NCBI GenBank assembly: GCA_019510435.1
Contig: JAEKKJ010000006.1
Location: 1-64,000 of the forward strand
DNA: 64,000 bases
Direction: 5' to 3'
Origin: Caulobacterales bacterium
GTDB taxonomy: Bacteria > Pseudomonadota > Alphaproteobacteria > Caulobacterales > Caulobacteraceae
In this document: positions 7,941 to 17,478 of the stretch, piece after piece
Numbering within the stretch: position 1 is the first letter of the stretch
How the letters are laid out: every line of letters begins with the position of its first letter
Notes under the pieces: generated by a model
What the model was told of the DNA's origin: nothing
The model's database searches: none
What the model saw: the letters and a program-made list of their open reading frames with translations, nothing else
Position numbers and translations under genes: made by a program

Positions 7941-8198
7941 ATGGCCATTGCGCGATGCGTCGAACATGGCGAGCGGCGCGTGCAACATGCAGAGCATCCG
8001 CCGCATCGAGAACGACAGCGACGACGCAAGGTCGGACCGGGCTACCAACCCGAAGGATATCCAAACGCAGCATTGGTCTGCGCTCTATGCGACAGCCCTG
8101 CGTTGGTCTGGCTGAACGAGCAGGAGCGCTATCGCTATTTCTGTGGAGATAGAGTCTTTCGTTTTGCCGGTGGAGACGTGCGCGTGCGACTTCGTTGA
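7941..8198 (+). CDS. Small cysteine-containing (zinc-ribbon-like) conserved protein
   Basis: An 85-aa protein beginning [11 protein letters not shown] and ending [14 protein letters not shown], with the central [22 protein letters not shown]. Cys-x2-Cys plus the N-terminal Cys/His could bind a metal. From memory, an alphaproteobacterial family of about 75-85 aa shares MAIARC--HG, a GYPN--L-C patch, P-LVWL and V-VR-R. Start at the ATG directly after GTGTGTG; upstream codons belong to intergenic sequence. Function unknown. Confidence 0.6.
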   Translation: MAIARCVEHGERRVQHAEHPPHRERQRRRKVGPGYQPEGYPNAALVCALCDSPALVWLNEQERYRYFCGDRVFRFAGGDVRVRLR

Positions 8199-8329
8199 GC
8201 GCCCCTCCCTTGCCATCCGCCCCCCTTTCCGCTACTAGCCCGCCCCTTCGGAACCGCCTGGCCCCAAGGCATGCCATGGCGGTTCATCAACACGACCAGA
8301 GGACGGGGCGCTCGCGCGGCCCGAGTGAA

Positions 8330-8530
8330 ATGCCCAAACTGAAGACCAAGTCGGGCGTGAAAAAGCGCTTCAAGATGACGGCCTCGGGCAAGCTGAAGGC
8401 CGGCGTCGCCGGCAAGCGGCACCGCCTGATCAGCCACAACGCCAAGTACATCCGTCAGAACCGCGGCACCAAGGTGATGAGCGACGCTGATACGAAAATT
8501 ATCAAGCTTTGGCTCCCCTACGGCCTCTAA
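8330..8530 (+). CDS. rpmI: Ribosomal protein L35
   Basis: L35 (66 aa) of the large ribosomal subunit. Seen: [21 protein letters not shown], then [19 protein letters not shown], the typical basic L35 sequence. Start: ATG 8330; the longer frame upstream is intergenic. rplT follows after 13 nt with a GGAG Shine-Dalgarno, so the two form an operon. infC, the usual first gene, lies far upstream behind its own terminator. Confidence 0.96.
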   Translation: MPKLKTKSGVKKRFKMTASGKLKAGVAGKRHRLISHNAKYIRQNRGTKVMSDADTKIIKLWLPYGL

Positions 8531-8543
8531 GGAGAACTGACAG

Positions 8544-8900
8544 ATGGCACGCGTGAAACGGGGCGTTACCGCCCACGCCAAGCACAAGAAGGTTCTCGAG
8601 CAGGCCAAGGGCTTCTACGGGCGCCGCAAGAACACCATCCGCACCGCCAAGGCGGCCGTGGACAAGGCAGGCCAGTACGCCTATCGCGACCGCAAGGTCC
8701 GCAAGCGCAACTTCCGCTCGCTGTGGATCCAGCGGATCAACGCGGCGGCGCGGCTGGAAGGCTTCACCTACTCGCAGTTTATCCACGGCCTTGAGAAGGC
8801 CGGGATCGAGATGGACCGCAAGGTCCTCGCCGACGTCGCCGGCGCCGATCCGACCGCTTTCAAGGCCATCGCCGACAAGGTTCGCGCCGCGCTGGCTTAA
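8544..8900 (+). CDS. rplT: Ribosomal protein L20
   Basis: L20 (118 aa) is a primary binder of 23S rRNA in 50S assembly and, in several bacteria, an autogenous repressor of its operon. Seen: [56 protein letters not shown] and [19 protein letters not shown] strong terminator follows the stop. Confidence 0.97.
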   Translation: MARVKRGVTAHAKHKKVLEQAKGFYGRRKNTIRTAKAAVDKAGQYAYRDRKVRKRNFRSLWIQRINAAARLEGFTYSQFIHGLEKAGIEMDRKVLADVAGADPTAFKAIADKVRAALA

Positions 8901-8935
8901 GGCCTGGGATCGCTTCCGATCCCCTCGCTTTCAAG

Positions 8936-8967
8936 AGCCCTCCGGCCGAACCGCCGGAGGGCTTTTT
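8936..8967 (+). terminator. Intrinsic terminator after rplT
   Basis: An 11-bp perfect stem AGCCCTCCGGC / GCCGGAGGGCT with a 6-nt loop, followed by TTTTT. This closes the rpmI-rplT operon. Confidence 0.92.
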
Positions 8968-9015
8968 GCTGTCCGGTTCCCCTTGCAGGCAACGTGCTCT
9001 AGGACACGCCTCCTC

Positions 9016-10140
9016 ATGACCGACTATTCCGAACTCGCACGCGCGCTGGACGAGCGCATCGCCGCCGCCACCGACCTCGCCGCCCTGGAGGCCATCCGGG
9101 TCGAGGCGCTGGGCAAGTCCGGCTCGATCTCCGAGCTGCTGAAGTCGCTGGGCAGGATGAGCCCCGACGAGCGCCGCGAGCAGGGGCCGCTGATCAACGG
9201 CCTGCGCGACGGCGTCGCCGCCCACATCGCCCGGCGCAAGGCTGCGCTGGAGGCCGCCGAACTGGACGCCAAGCTGGCCGCCGAGCAGGTGGACCTGTCC
9301 CTGCCGCCGCCGCCGGCGCGCCGCGGCCGGGTGCACCCGACCATGCAGGTGCTGGACGAGATGATCGCGGTCTTCGCCGATCTCGGCTTCTCCCTGGCCG
9401 AGGGGCCGGACATCGAGGACGACTTTCACAACTTCACCGCCCTGAACTTCCCGCCCAAGCACCCGGCGCGGGAGATGCACGATACCTTCTGGCTGCCCGA
9501 GAACGAGCGCGGCGAGCGCAAGCTCCTGCGCACCCACACCAGCCCGGTGCAGATCCGCACGATGCAGCGGCTGAACGAGAAGCTGCCGGGCTGGATCGCC
9601 AACGGCCCCCCTCAAAACAATGGGCAGCCGCCGATCCGGGTGATCGTGCCGGGCCGCACCTACCGCTCGGACTCGGACGCCACCCACACGCCCATGTTCC
9701 ACCAGATGGAGGGCCTGGTCATCGACCGCGCCATCCACATGGGCCACCTGAAGTGGACGCTGGACCAGTTCATCGCCCGCTACTTCGAGACCCCGCTGGT
9801 GGAGACCCGCTTCCGGCCGCACCACTTCCCGTTCACCGAGCCCAGCGCCGAGATGGACGTGAAGTGCGAACGCTCGGGCGCCGAGATCAAGATCGGCCAG
9901 GGGAACGACTGGCTGGAGATCGTCGGCTGCGGGATGGTGCACCCCAACGTGCTCAGGAACTGCGGCCTGGACCCCGACGTCTGGCAGGGCTTCGCCTTCG
10001 GCTTCGGCATCGACCGGCTGGGCATGCTGAAGTACGGCGTGCCGGACCTGCGGGACATGTTCTCCAGCGACGTCCGCTGGCTGGAGCACTACGGCTTCTC
10101 GGCCTTCCAGGCGCCGAACGGCTCGACCGGACTGTCGTGA
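9016..10140 (+). CDS. pheS: Phenylalanyl-tRNA synthetase alpha chain
   Basis: The catalytic subunit (374 aa) of the (alpha-beta)2 PheRS that charges tRNA-Phe. Seen: N-terminal coiled-coil arm (about 1-90); [24 protein letters not shown]; class II motif 2 region [24 protein letters not shown]; motif 3 region [25 protein letters not shown] 9016 begins [15 protein letters not shown]. The stop overlaps the start of a small ORF that in turn overlaps pheT. Confidence 0.97.
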   Translation: MTDYSELARALDERIAAATDLAALEAIRVEALGKSGSISELLKSLGRMSPDERREQGPLINGLRDGVAAHIARRKAALEAAELDAKLAAEQVDLSLPPPPARRGRVHPTMQVLDEMIAVFADLGFSLAEGPDIEDDFHNFTALNFPPKHPAREMHDTFWLPENERGERKLLRTHTSPVQIRTMQRLNEKLPGWIANGPPQNNGQPPIRVIVPGRTYRSDSDATHTPMFHQMEGLVIDRAIHMGHLKWTLDQFIARYFETPLVETRFRPHHFPFTEPSAEMDVKCERSGAEIKIGQGNDWLEIVGCGMVHPNVLRNCGLDPDVWQGFAFGFGIDRLGMLKYGVPDLRDMFSSDVRWLEHYGFSAFQAPNGSTGLS

Positions 10141-10373
10141 TGGTCGAGCGTGTCGAACTCTTTGTCGAACTTCTGAACGAGAACGTATTGGTCTGGCGTC
10201 CGACCACGGCCTATCGGTTGACTGAGCGCGTGCTCGTTTTGTCGAACGAAAACTACGATCCGGAGACCGAGGAGTGGGCAGTAGCGCCCGGCTCTCTAGT
10301 CACCATTGAACCAAGACAAGCTCATGGCGGCCCAATACCGGTCGCCGTGAAATACAACGAGCTGCTGACATGA
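10140..10373 (+). CDS. Small protein of unknown function between pheS and pheT
   Basis: A 77-aa frame whose ATG overlaps the pheS stop (TGATG) and whose TGA overlaps the pheT start (ATGA). Protein: [21 protein letters not shown]..., then [21 protein letters not shown] and a beta-rich tail. It is visibly less GC-rich than its neighbours. The pattern hydrophobic-V-LL-E-V-WRP ... W-F/V-PG--V is one I recall from scattered small beta-sheet proteins without known function. Perfect fit between both cistrons supports translation. Confidence 0.7.
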   Translation: MVERVELFVELLNENVLVWRPTTAYRLTERVLVLSNENYDPETEEWAVAPGSLVTIEPRQAHGGPIPVAVKYNELLT

Positions 10374-12739
10374 AATTCACCCTCTCCTGGCTCAAGGAAC
10401 ACCTCGACACGGCGGCCGACGTCGGCGCCGTGGTGGAGGCCATGACCATGGCCGGCCTCGAGGTCGAGCACGTGGAAGACCCGGGCGCCAAGCTGGCCGC
10501 CTTCACCGTGGCCAAGATCGTCGAGGCCGTGCAGCACCCCAACGCCGACAAGCTGCGGGTCTGCCAGGTCGACACCAAGGACGGGCGGCTGGAGATTGTC
10601 TGCGGGGCCCCCAACGCCCGCGCCGGCCTGACGACCATCTACGCCCCGATCGGCGCCTATGTGCCGGGCTCGGGTGTGACGCTGGAGGCGCGTCCGGTGC
10701 GCGGCGTGGTCTCCAACGGCATGCTCTGCTCGGCGCGGGAGCTGGAGGTGGCCGAGGAGTCCGACGGCATCGTCGAGCTCTCCGACGACCTGCCGGTGGG
10801 CGCCAGCGCCGTGGAGGCCTTCGGCCTGGAGGCGGTGATCGACTTCGAGGTGACCCCGAACCGGCCCGACTGGCTGGGCGTGCGTGGCATCGCTCGCGAC
10901 CTCGCCGCAGCCGGGCTCGGGACGCTGAAGCCGGACCCGGTGGCGCCGGTGAACGGCGCCTTCCCCTGCCCGATCGAGATCAAGGTGGACGGCGACGCCT
11001 GTCCCGTGTTCGGCGGCCGGCTGATCCGTGGCGTCCGGAACGGCCCGTCGCCGGCCTGGCTGCAGCAGCGGCTGGCCAGCGTGGGCCTGCGCCCGATCAA
11101 CGCCCTGGTCGATATCACCAACCTGATCTCCTACGACCGCTGCCGGCCCCTGCACGTCTATGACGCCAGGAAGCTGACCGGCGGCGTCATCGAGGCCCGG
11201 CTGGGCCGCGCGGGCGAGACGGTCGAGGCCCTGGACGGCGAGACCTACGAGGCCACCCCCGATGTCTGCGTCATCGCCGACGGCTCCGGCGCCATCGGCC
11301 TGGGCGGGGTCATGGGCGGGGAGTCCACCAAGGTGCTGGAGGACACCGTCGACGTCTTCGTCGAATGCGCCTGGTTCGAGCCGATCCGCACCGCCCAGAC
11401 CGGCCGCAGCCTGGGCATCCTGTCCGACGCCCAGTACCGCTTCGCGCGCGGCGTCGATCCGCAGTCCGTCGGCCCAGGCCTGGACCACGCCACCCAGCTG
11501 ATCCTGGACCTGTGCGGGGGCGAGCCTTCTGAGGTGCGCGTGGCGGGCCATCCGCCGGCGCCGCCCGCCGCCATCGCCTTCGACCGCGACTATGTGAAGA
11601 AGCTCTCGGGCCTGGACGTGGGCGCGGCGCGGATCGACGAGATCCTCACCCGCCTGGGCTTCGCCATCGACGGCCATAGCGTGACGCCCCCGTCCTGGCG
11701 GCGCGACGTGGAGGGCAAGGCCGACCTGGTGGAAGAGGTGGCGCGGATCGAGGGCTTCGACAGCCTGCCCGTGGAGCCGCTGCCGGAGATCGCCCGGCCC
11801 GTCGGCGGCGTCCTCACCCTGCGCCAGCGGCGCATGCGCGATGCGCGCCGGCTGATGGCCGCCCGCGGCTATGCCGAGGCGGTGACCTGGAGCTTCATGC
11901 GCCGCGCCTGGGCGGAGCTGTTCGGCGGCGGCCAGGCGCAGCTGGTGCTGACCAACCCGATCGCCTCCGACCTCGACACCATGCGCCCCACCGCGCTCGG
12001 CAACCTGATCGAGGCGGCCGCCCGCAACGCCCGCAAGGGCTTTGCGGACGCGGCGCTGTTCGAGGTGGGGCCCAACTTCCGCGGCGACGCGCCTGAGGAC
12101 CAGTGGACCGCGGTGACCGCGCTCCTGGCGCCCCACCCGCCCAAGTCCTGGGCCAAGACGGCGTCCGACCCGCTGTTCGAGCTCAAGGGCGACCTCCTGG
12201 CCCTGCTGGAAGAGCTGGGCGCGCCGACGCTGCAGGTCGTCCAGGGCCAGAACGCCGCCTGGTGGCATGCCGGCCGCTCCGCGCGCCTGCAGCTGGGGCC
12301 CAAGGTGGTAGTGGCCGAGTTCGGCGAGCTGCACCCGCGGATCCTCAAGGCCCTGGACGCCGACGGGCCGATGCTGGCCTTCGAGCTGAACCTGGACGCG
12401 ATCCCGGAGCCGAAGCGCAAGGGGATCAAGACCAAGCCGGCGCTGTCGCTCTCGGCCTTCATGCCCCTGCGCCGCGACTTCGCCTTCGTCGTACCGGACG
12501 CCACCCCGGCCGGCGACCTGGTCCGTCCGATCCAGGGGGCCGACAAGGCGCTGATCGCCGACGTGCGGGTCTTCGACGTCTACGAGGGCCCGGGCGTGCC
12601 GGACGGCATGAAGTCGGTCGCCGTCGAGGTGCTGGTCCAGCCGCGCGAGAAGACCCTGACCGACGGCGAGATCGAGGGCCTGTCCTCGCGGATCGTCGCC
12701 GCGGCCGAGAAGGCCACGGGCGCCAAGCTGCGCAGCTGA
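10370..12739 (+). CDS. pheT: Phenylalanyl-tRNA synthetase beta chain
   Basis: The editing and tRNA-binding subunit (789 aa). Seen: [16 protein letters not shown]; an EMAP-type tRNA-binding domain at about 40-150 ([16 protein letters not shown]); the B3/B4 editing domain with [17 protein letters not shown] and [16 protein letters not shown]; the B5 domain with [21 protein letters not shown]; and the C-terminal anticodon-binding FDX-ACB domain ([11 protein letters not shown]...[11 protein letters not shown]). Translationally coupled to the small upstream ORF by a 4-nt overlap. Confidence 0.97.
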   Translation: MKFTLSWLKEHLDTAADVGAVVEAMTMAGLEVEHVEDPGAKLAAFTVAKIVEAVQHPNADKLRVCQVDTKDGRLEIVCGAPNARAGLTTIYAPIGAYVPGSGVTLEARPVRGVVSNGMLCSARELEVAEESDGIVELSDDLPVGASAVEAFGLEAVIDFEVTPNRPDWLGVRGIARDLAAAGLGTLKPDPVAPVNGAFPCPIEIKVDGDACPVFGGRLIRGVRNGPSPAWLQQRLASVGLRPINALVDITNLISYDRCRPLHVYDARKLTGGVIEARLGRAGETVEALDGETYEATPDVCVIADGSGAIGLGGVMGGESTKVLEDTVDVFVECAWFEPIRTAQTGRSLGILSDAQYRFARGVDPQSVGPGLDHATQLILDLCGGEPSEVRVAGHPPAPPAAIAFDRDYVKKLSGLDVGAARIDEILTRLGFAIDGHSVTPPSWRRDVEGKADLVEEVARIEGFDSLPVEPLPEIARPVGGVLTLRQRRMRDARRLMAARGYAEAVTWSFMRRAWAELFGGGQAQLVLTNPIASDLDTMRPTALGNLIEAAARNARKGFADAALFEVGPNFRGDAPEDQWTAVTALLAPHPPKSWAKTASDPLFELKGDLLALLEELGAPTLQVVQGQNAAWWHAGRSARLQLGPKVVVAEFGELHPRILKALDADGPMLAFELNLDAIPEPKRKGIKTKPALSLSAFMPLRRDFAFVVPDATPAGDLVRPIQGADKALIADVRVFDVYEGPGVPDGMKSVAVEVLVQPREKTLTDGEIEGLSSRIVAAAEKATGAKLRS

Positions 12740-12798
12740 ATTGGACGTCGGCGCCAAAAAACTGGCGTCGGCGGTCCATTCGGGGTTCTGATCGCCCC

Positions 12799-13902
12799 AT
12801 GGCGGACGCAGCCACGCTTTCGGCGCTGAATCTCGCCCTGCGCGGCGGGGTGGTGCTGTTGCTGCTGCTGATCGGGGCCGGCCTGCTGCACGACCGACCC
12901 CGGGCGGCGGTGGCGCGGCTGGGGGCGCTGTTCGCCCTGGGCGCGGCGGCCTACACCGTCTGCTCCATGCCGGGCTTCCATGCCCGCGCCGGACTCTGGT
13001 CGGCGCCGGTCATCGCCCTGGCGGTGGGCAACAACCTGGTCTTCTGGCTGTTTGCGCGGGCGCTGTTCGGCGACGATGTCCGGTCCGGACCGGTCTACCT
13101 CCTGCCATGGGCGGCGATCTCCGCGGCAGGTGTTGTCGGCGCCCTGGGCCTGGCGCCCGATCCCGACCTGCGGATCATCGGCCTGGGGCTCGCGGCCCAG
13201 GCCATCCTCTTCGCCGGCCTGGCCGTGGCCCAGACCCTGGGCTCGTGGGCCGCCGACCTGGTGGAGCCGCGCCGGCGCCTGCGGGTGTTCATCGTCGCCG
13301 CCACCGCCCTGCACATCGCCCTGACCGCCGCGGCGGGCCTTGCGCCACGCCTGGACGCCACGCCGCTGGTGCGCCTTGCCGACGCCCTGTCGCTGGCCCT
13401 GATCGCCGTCACCGTCGCCTGGGCGGCCCTGCGCGGTTCCACCGGCGCGCTGCTGCTGGCGAGCGAGCCGCATGAGGGCCTGAAGCCGGCCACCACCATC
13501 GCCCGCCTGGAGCCCTCGGACATGGTGCTGCTGCGCCGGCTGGAGCGGGAGATGAACGAGGATCGCGCCTTCCGCCGCGACGGCCTGACCATCGGCCAGC
13601 TGGCGCATGGCCTCAGCGTGCCGGAGTACCGGCTGCGGCGGGTGATCAACCGTGGCCTCGGCCACCGCAACTTCGCCGCCTACCTCAACAGCCACCGCAT
13701 CGCCGAGGCGCGGGCGGCGCTGGCCGACCCTAGCCAGGCCGAGGTGCCGATCCTGACCATCGCCCTGGACGCCGGCTTCGGCTCGCTGGGGCCGTTCAAC
13801 CGCGCCTTCAAGGCCGAGACCGGCCTCACCCCCAGCGCCTATCGCCGCGCGGCCCTGGGTGAACTGGCGGACGCCGACCTGGCCCTGGGCTCGGCGGCCT
13901 GA
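12799..13902 (+). CDS. AraC-family regulator with membrane N-terminal domain
   Basis: A 367-aa protein. The first 210 or so residues contain about six or seven hydrophobic helices (starting LALRGGVVLLLLLIGAGLL), followed by a cytosolic AraC-type double helix-turn-helix (LTIGQLAHGLSVPEYRLRRVINRGLGHRNFAAYLNSHRIAEAR ... ILTIALDAGFGSLGPFNRAFKAETGLTPSAYRR). This membrane-sensor AraC layout implies direct signal reception at the inner membrane. The target may be the adjacent lipoprotein hydrolase downstream (inference). ATG 12799 chosen; longer frames read antisense of pheT. Confidence 0.85.
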   Translation: MADAATLSALNLALRGGVVLLLLLIGAGLLHDRPRAAVARLGALFALGAAAYTVCSMPGFHARAGLWSAPVIALAVGNNLVFWLFARALFGDDVRSGPVYLLPWAAISAAGVVGALGLAPDPDLRIIGLGLAAQAILFAGLAVAQTLGSWAADLVEPRRRLRVFIVAATALHIALTAAAGLAPRLDATPLVRLADALSLALIAVTVAWAALRGSTGALLLASEPHEGLKPATTIARLEPSDMVLLRRLEREMNEDRAFRRDGLTIGQLAHGLSVPEYRLRRVINRGLGHRNFAAYLNSHRIAEARAALADPSQAEVPILTIALDAGFGSLGPFNRAFKAETGLTPSAYRRAALGELADADLALGSAA

Positions 13903-13996
13903 TCCTCAAAGCCGGCTGATCGATTTCGAAATCCGGCAGGCCACGGCGAGAGCGCCGGGCCAGGACGGCGGCTCCTGTCCACGCCAGAGAGTCCCG

Positions 13997-15418
13997 ATGC
14001 CCGCCTCGTTCCACCCTCGTCGGCTGCCCCATCCGCTGCCCCGCCTGCTGCCGCTACTGCTCGGCGCCGCCATCCTCCCGCTCGCCGGCTGCGGCACGAT
14101 CCGGCGCACCGTGGCCACGCCCACCAACCTGGTCAGCCACCAGCTGTGTTCGGCCGCCTTCGTCTCGCACATCGATCCGGAGCGGTTCTACGAGGAGGCG
14201 GTCGTCCCCGACGTGGCGCCGGTGAAGGGCCTCATCCGCCACCATGTGGATCTCCAGCGCCAGGAGGTGACCGCCACCTTCGCCGGCGGCCTGGCCCAGA
14301 GCCGCGCCGTCTTCCGCGGCGACACCGGCTGCGTGGTCGTCCAGGGTCCCCTGCCGCCCGCCCCGCACGACCAGGGTCCGCGGACGGCGGCCCTCGCGCC
14401 TCCCATCGCCGGGCCAGACGTCGTCACCCCGTCGGACCCGCGGCTGGCGGCGGCCCTGGACCATGTGTTCGCGCAACCCGCCTCCGGCCCCCGCCGCTAC
14501 GTCCGCGCCGTCGTGGTCATGCAGGATGGCCGGATCGTCGCCGAGCGCTATGGCCCCGGCTACGGGCCGGACACCGTCTTCACCGGCTGGTCGATGACCA
14601 AGTCGGTGACCAACGCCCTGCTGGGGATCCTGGTGCGCCAGGGCAAGCTCGACATGGCCGCCCCGGCGCCGCTGGCGGCCTGGGCCGACGCCAAGAACCC
14701 GCGCCATGCCGTGACCCCCGACAACCTGCTGCGGATGGTGAGCGGACTCGACGTGGGCGACTCGCTTGAGCCTGGCGTCCACAGCGCCTTCGACGTGGCC
14801 GCCCGGGCACAGTTCGCCCGGCCCGACATGGCCACGGCCTTCGTCGATGCGAAGGTGCAGGCGCCGCCCGGCCAGCGCTTCCGCTACGCCGACGGCTCGA
14901 CCCTCCTCCTGTCGCGGATCATCCGCCAGGAGGCCGGCGGGACGGGCCAGGACGTGCTGCTGCTGGCCCGCCGCGAGCTGTTCGACAAGCTGGGCATGAC
15001 CCACACGACCCTGGAGGAGGACGCCTCCGGCACGCCGATCGGCGCCAGCCACATGTGGGCCAGCGCCCGGGACTGGGCGCGCTTCGGCCAGCTCTATCTG
15101 GACGACGGCGTGGCGGGCGGCGAGCGCATCCTGCCGGCCGGCTGGGTGGACTATTCGGCGCGCCTGACGCCCGGCAGCGAGGCCATCGGCTACGGCGCCG
15201 GCTGGTGGACCAACCGCGGCGGCTCCGACGGCGCCCGCCACCGCCCGCACCTGCCCACCGACAGCTTCCTCGCCCGCGGCAGCCATGGCCAGTTCACGAT
15301 CGTGATCCCGTCAGCTCGCGTGGTGATCGTGAAGCTGGGCGATGCCTACACGCCCTACGGCGACATGGCGGCCATGGACCGGTTCACGGGCGAGGTCCTG
15401 GCGGCGCTGGGCCGGTAG
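13997..15418 (+). CDS. Lipoprotein serine hydrolase (class C beta-lactamase/esterase fold)
   Basis: A 473-aa exported lipoprotein. Seen: signal sequence with lipobox LAGC (Cys at about 32); class C beta-lactamase family nucleophile motif S-M-T-K (Ser about 199, Lys about 202); YAD in FRYADGSTLLL at the position of the usual Y-x-N; and LARGSHGQFTIV near the end in place of KTG. Such proteins include esterases and D-amino-acid peptidases, so antibiotic resistance should not be assumed. About 165 extra residues precede the catalytic domain. The 94-nt gap after the AraC-type gene allows co-transcription. Confidence 0.85.
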   Translation: MPASFHPRRLPHPLPRLLPLLLGAAILPLAGCGTIRRTVATPTNLVSHQLCSAAFVSHIDPERFYEEAVVPDVAPVKGLIRHHVDLQRQEVTATFAGGLAQSRAVFRGDTGCVVVQGPLPPAPHDQGPRTAALAPPIAGPDVVTPSDPRLAAALDHVFAQPASGPRRYVRAVVVMQDGRIVAERYGPGYGPDTVFTGWSMTKSVTNALLGILVRQGKLDMAAPAPLAAWADAKNPRHAVTPDNLLRMVSGLDVGDSLEPGVHSAFDVAARAQFARPDMATAFVDAKVQAPPGQRFRYADGSTLLLSRIIRQEAGGTGQDVLLLARRELFDKLGMTHTTLEEDASGTPIGASHMWASARDWARFGQLYLDDGVAGGERILPAGWVDYSARLTPGSEAIGYGAGWWTNRGGSDGARHRPHLPTDSFLARGSHGQFTIVIPSARVVIVKLGDAYTPYGDMAAMDRFTGEVLAALGR

Positions 15419-15430
15419 CGGACGCCGCCG

Positions 15431-17299
15431 CTACTCCTTGCGGAAATAGGCGTAGATCCGTTCGGCCAGCGCCTGGCTGACCCCCTCGACCTTGGCGAGA
15501 TCCTCCACGCTGGCCCGGCTGACGCCCCGGGCGCTGCCGAAGGCGTGCAACAGCGCCCGCTTGCGGCCGGGGCCGACGCCCTCGATCTCGTCGAGGGGGT
15601 TCTTCTTCATGTCGATGGCGCGGCGCGTGCGGTGGGAGCCGATGGCGAAGCGGTGGGCCTCGTCGCGCAGGCGCTGGAGGTAGTAGAGGACGGGGCTCTT
15701 CGGCTCGAGCATGAAGTACGGCTTGCCGGGGATGTAGAACCGCTCCAGGCCGGCGTCGCGGTCGGGACCCTTGGCGACGCCCACCACCGGGATGTCGTCG
15801 ACGCCGAGGTCGGCCATGATCTCCTTGACCACGCCCACCTGCCCGGCGCCGCCGTCGATCAGCACCAGGTCGGGGCGGACCACGTCGGTGATCCCCTCCT
15901 CTTCCTCCTTCACCAGCCGGCCGAAGCGGCGGCGCAGCACCTCCTTCATCATCCCGAAGTCGTCGCCGGGCGTGAGCTCGGTCGAGCGGATGTTGAACTT
16001 GCGGTACTGGCTCTTCTGGAAGCCGTCGGGACCGGCCACGATCATGCCGCCGACCGCATTCGTGCCCATGATGTGGCTGTTGTCGTACACCTCGATCCGC
16101 TCGGGCGGGGCTTCCAGCCCGAAGGCCTCGCAGACCCCGGCCAGCAGCTTGGTCTGGGCCGAGCTCTCGGCCATCTTCCGCCCCAGCGCCTCGCGGGCGT
16201 TGATGAGGGCGTGCTCCACCAGCTGCTTCTTCTCCCCGCGCAGGGGCTTGGCGATCTCCACCTTGCGGCCGCCCTTCTGGCAGAAGGCCTCGGCCAGCAG
16301 GTCGCGGTCGGTGGGCTCGATGCTGACCAGGATCAGCTTCGGGATCGGCTTGTCGTCGTAGAACTGGCCGAGGAAGGCGCCCATGATGTCCGGGTCCTCG
16401 TCGGTGCGGTCCACCCGCGGGAAGTAGGCGCGGTTGCCCCAGTTCTGGCCGGCGCGGAAGAAGAACACCTGGACGCAGGCCTGGCCGCCCTCGGCGTGCA
16501 GGGCGAAGACGTCCGCCTCGTCCACCGTCTCGGGGTTGATCTGGGTCTCCTGGGCCACCGAGGCCAGGGCGCGGATGCGGTCGCGCAGGCGCGCGGCGCG
16601 CTCGAACTCCATCTCCTCCGCGGCCGCCGTCATTTCCTCGGCCATCCGGCTCATGACCGCCCGGCTCTTGCCGCGCAGGAAGGCCTCGGCCTGGTCCACC
16701 AGCCCCGCATAGTCTTCCAGGCTGACGAGGCCCGTGCAGGGCGCGGCGCAGCGCTTGATCTGGTGCAGCATGCAGGGCCGCGTGCGGCTCTCGTAGACGC
16801 TGTCGGAGCAGGAGCGCAGCAGGAAGGCCTTCTGCAGGGTGTTCAGCGTCTTGTTCACCGAATAGGCGCTGGCGAACGGGCCGAAGTAGTCGCCCTTGAT
16901 GGTGTGGGCGCCGCGGTGCTTGCGCAGCTGGGCCGCCGGATGCTCGCGGCGGATGACGATCTCGGGGAAGGACTTGTCGTCGCGCAGCAGCACGTTGAAC
17001 TTCGGCTTCAGCTGCTTGATCAGGTTGATCTCGAGCAGCAGGGCGTCGGTCTCGGTGCGGGTGGTGACGAACTCCATGGAGCGCGTCTGGTCCACCATGT
17101 GGGCGATGCGCTGGGTGTGGAAACGGCCCTGGGCGTACTGGATCACCCGCTTCTTCAGCGAGCGCGCCTTGCCCACGTAGAGGACCTCGCCGTCCTCGCC
17201 CATCATGCGGTAGACGCCCGGCCGGTCCGGCAGGCGCTTGACCTCGTCCTTGATGAGCGCGGCCCCCTTGAGGGGCGGCGCGGCGACAGTCTCCGACAT
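15431..17299 (-). CDS. uvrC: Excinuclease ABC subunit C
   Basis: UvrC (622 aa) makes both incisions in nucleotide excision repair. Seen: N-terminal GIY-YIG nuclease ([26 protein letters not shown]), the Cys-rich segment [17 protein letters not shown], a UVR motif (about 215-250), the RNase H-like second nuclease ([41 protein letters not shown]) and C-terminal helix-hairpin-helix ([25 protein letters not shown]). ATG 17299 (MSETVAAP) is chosen; the longer frame upstream runs into a palindromic repeat. Confidence 0.96.
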   Translation of the reverse strand: MSETVAAPPLKGAALIKDEVKRLPDRPGVYRMMGEDGEVLYVGKARSLKKRVIQYAQGRFHTQRIAHMVDQTRSMEFVTTRTETDALLLEINLIKQLKPKFNVLLRDDKSFPEIVIRREHPAAQLRKHRGAHTIKGDYFGPFASAYSVNKTLNTLQKAFLLRSCSDSVYESRTRPCMLHQIKRCAAPCTGLVSLEDYAGLVDQAEAFLRGKSRAVMSRMAEEMTAAAEEMEFERAARLRDRIRALASVAQETQINPETVDEADVFALHAEGGQACVQVFFFRAGQNWGNRAYFPRVDRTDEDPDIMGAFLGQFYDDKPIPKLILVSIEPTDRDLLAEAFCQKGGRKVEIAKPLRGEKKQLVEHALINAREALGRKMAESSAQTKLLAGVCEAFGLEAPPERIEVYDNSHIMGTNAVGGMIVAGPDGFQKSQYRKFNIRSTELTPGDDFGMMKEVLRRRFGRLVKEEEEGITDVVRPDLVLIDGGAGQVGVVKEIMADLGVDDIPVVGVAKGPDRDAGLERFYIPGKPYFMLEPKSPVLYYLQRLRDEAHRFAIGSHRTRRAIDMKKNPLDEIEGVGPGRKRALLHAFGSARGVSRASVEDLAKVEGVSQALAERIYAYFRKE

Positions 17300-17337
17300 G
17301 GGCGCAGATATAGGCGAGTCCGGGCGCCAGCGCAGGG

Positions 17338-17478
17338 CCTCCCTCCCTTGATGGGCAGGGGCAGGCGCGAAGCGCCAGGGGCGGAAGCCTCGGATCATCA
17401 CCCGACGCGGCGATCCGTCCCATGCGGCCTCACCTTGCTCGGCTTCGCCGAGCTGTCCCTCCCCATCAAGGGAGGGAA
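17338..17478. repeat. Composite palindromic repeat (REP/BIME-like), copy 1
   Basis: Flanked by CTCCCTCCCTTGATGGGCAGGG at the left and TCCCTCCCCATCAAGGGAGGGA at the right, with short inner hairpins (GGCGCGAAGCGCC, CTCGGCTTCGCCGAG). Related composites lie at 37008-37144 and 48684-48820. The right hairpin overlaps the 3' end of the M20 amidohydrolase gene and supplies its stop codon. Confidence 0.65.

Noticed and set aside
12740-12790. Terminator after pheT (GGAC-GTCGGCGCCA / TGGCGTCGGCGGTCC)
   Set aside because: The arms pair only with several mismatches and there is no T tract.
13997-15418. Calling the serine hydrolase an antibiotic-resistance beta-lactamase
   Set aside because: The SxxK is present but YxN and KTG are not standard and there is a long extra N-terminal part; an esterase or peptidase role is equally likely.
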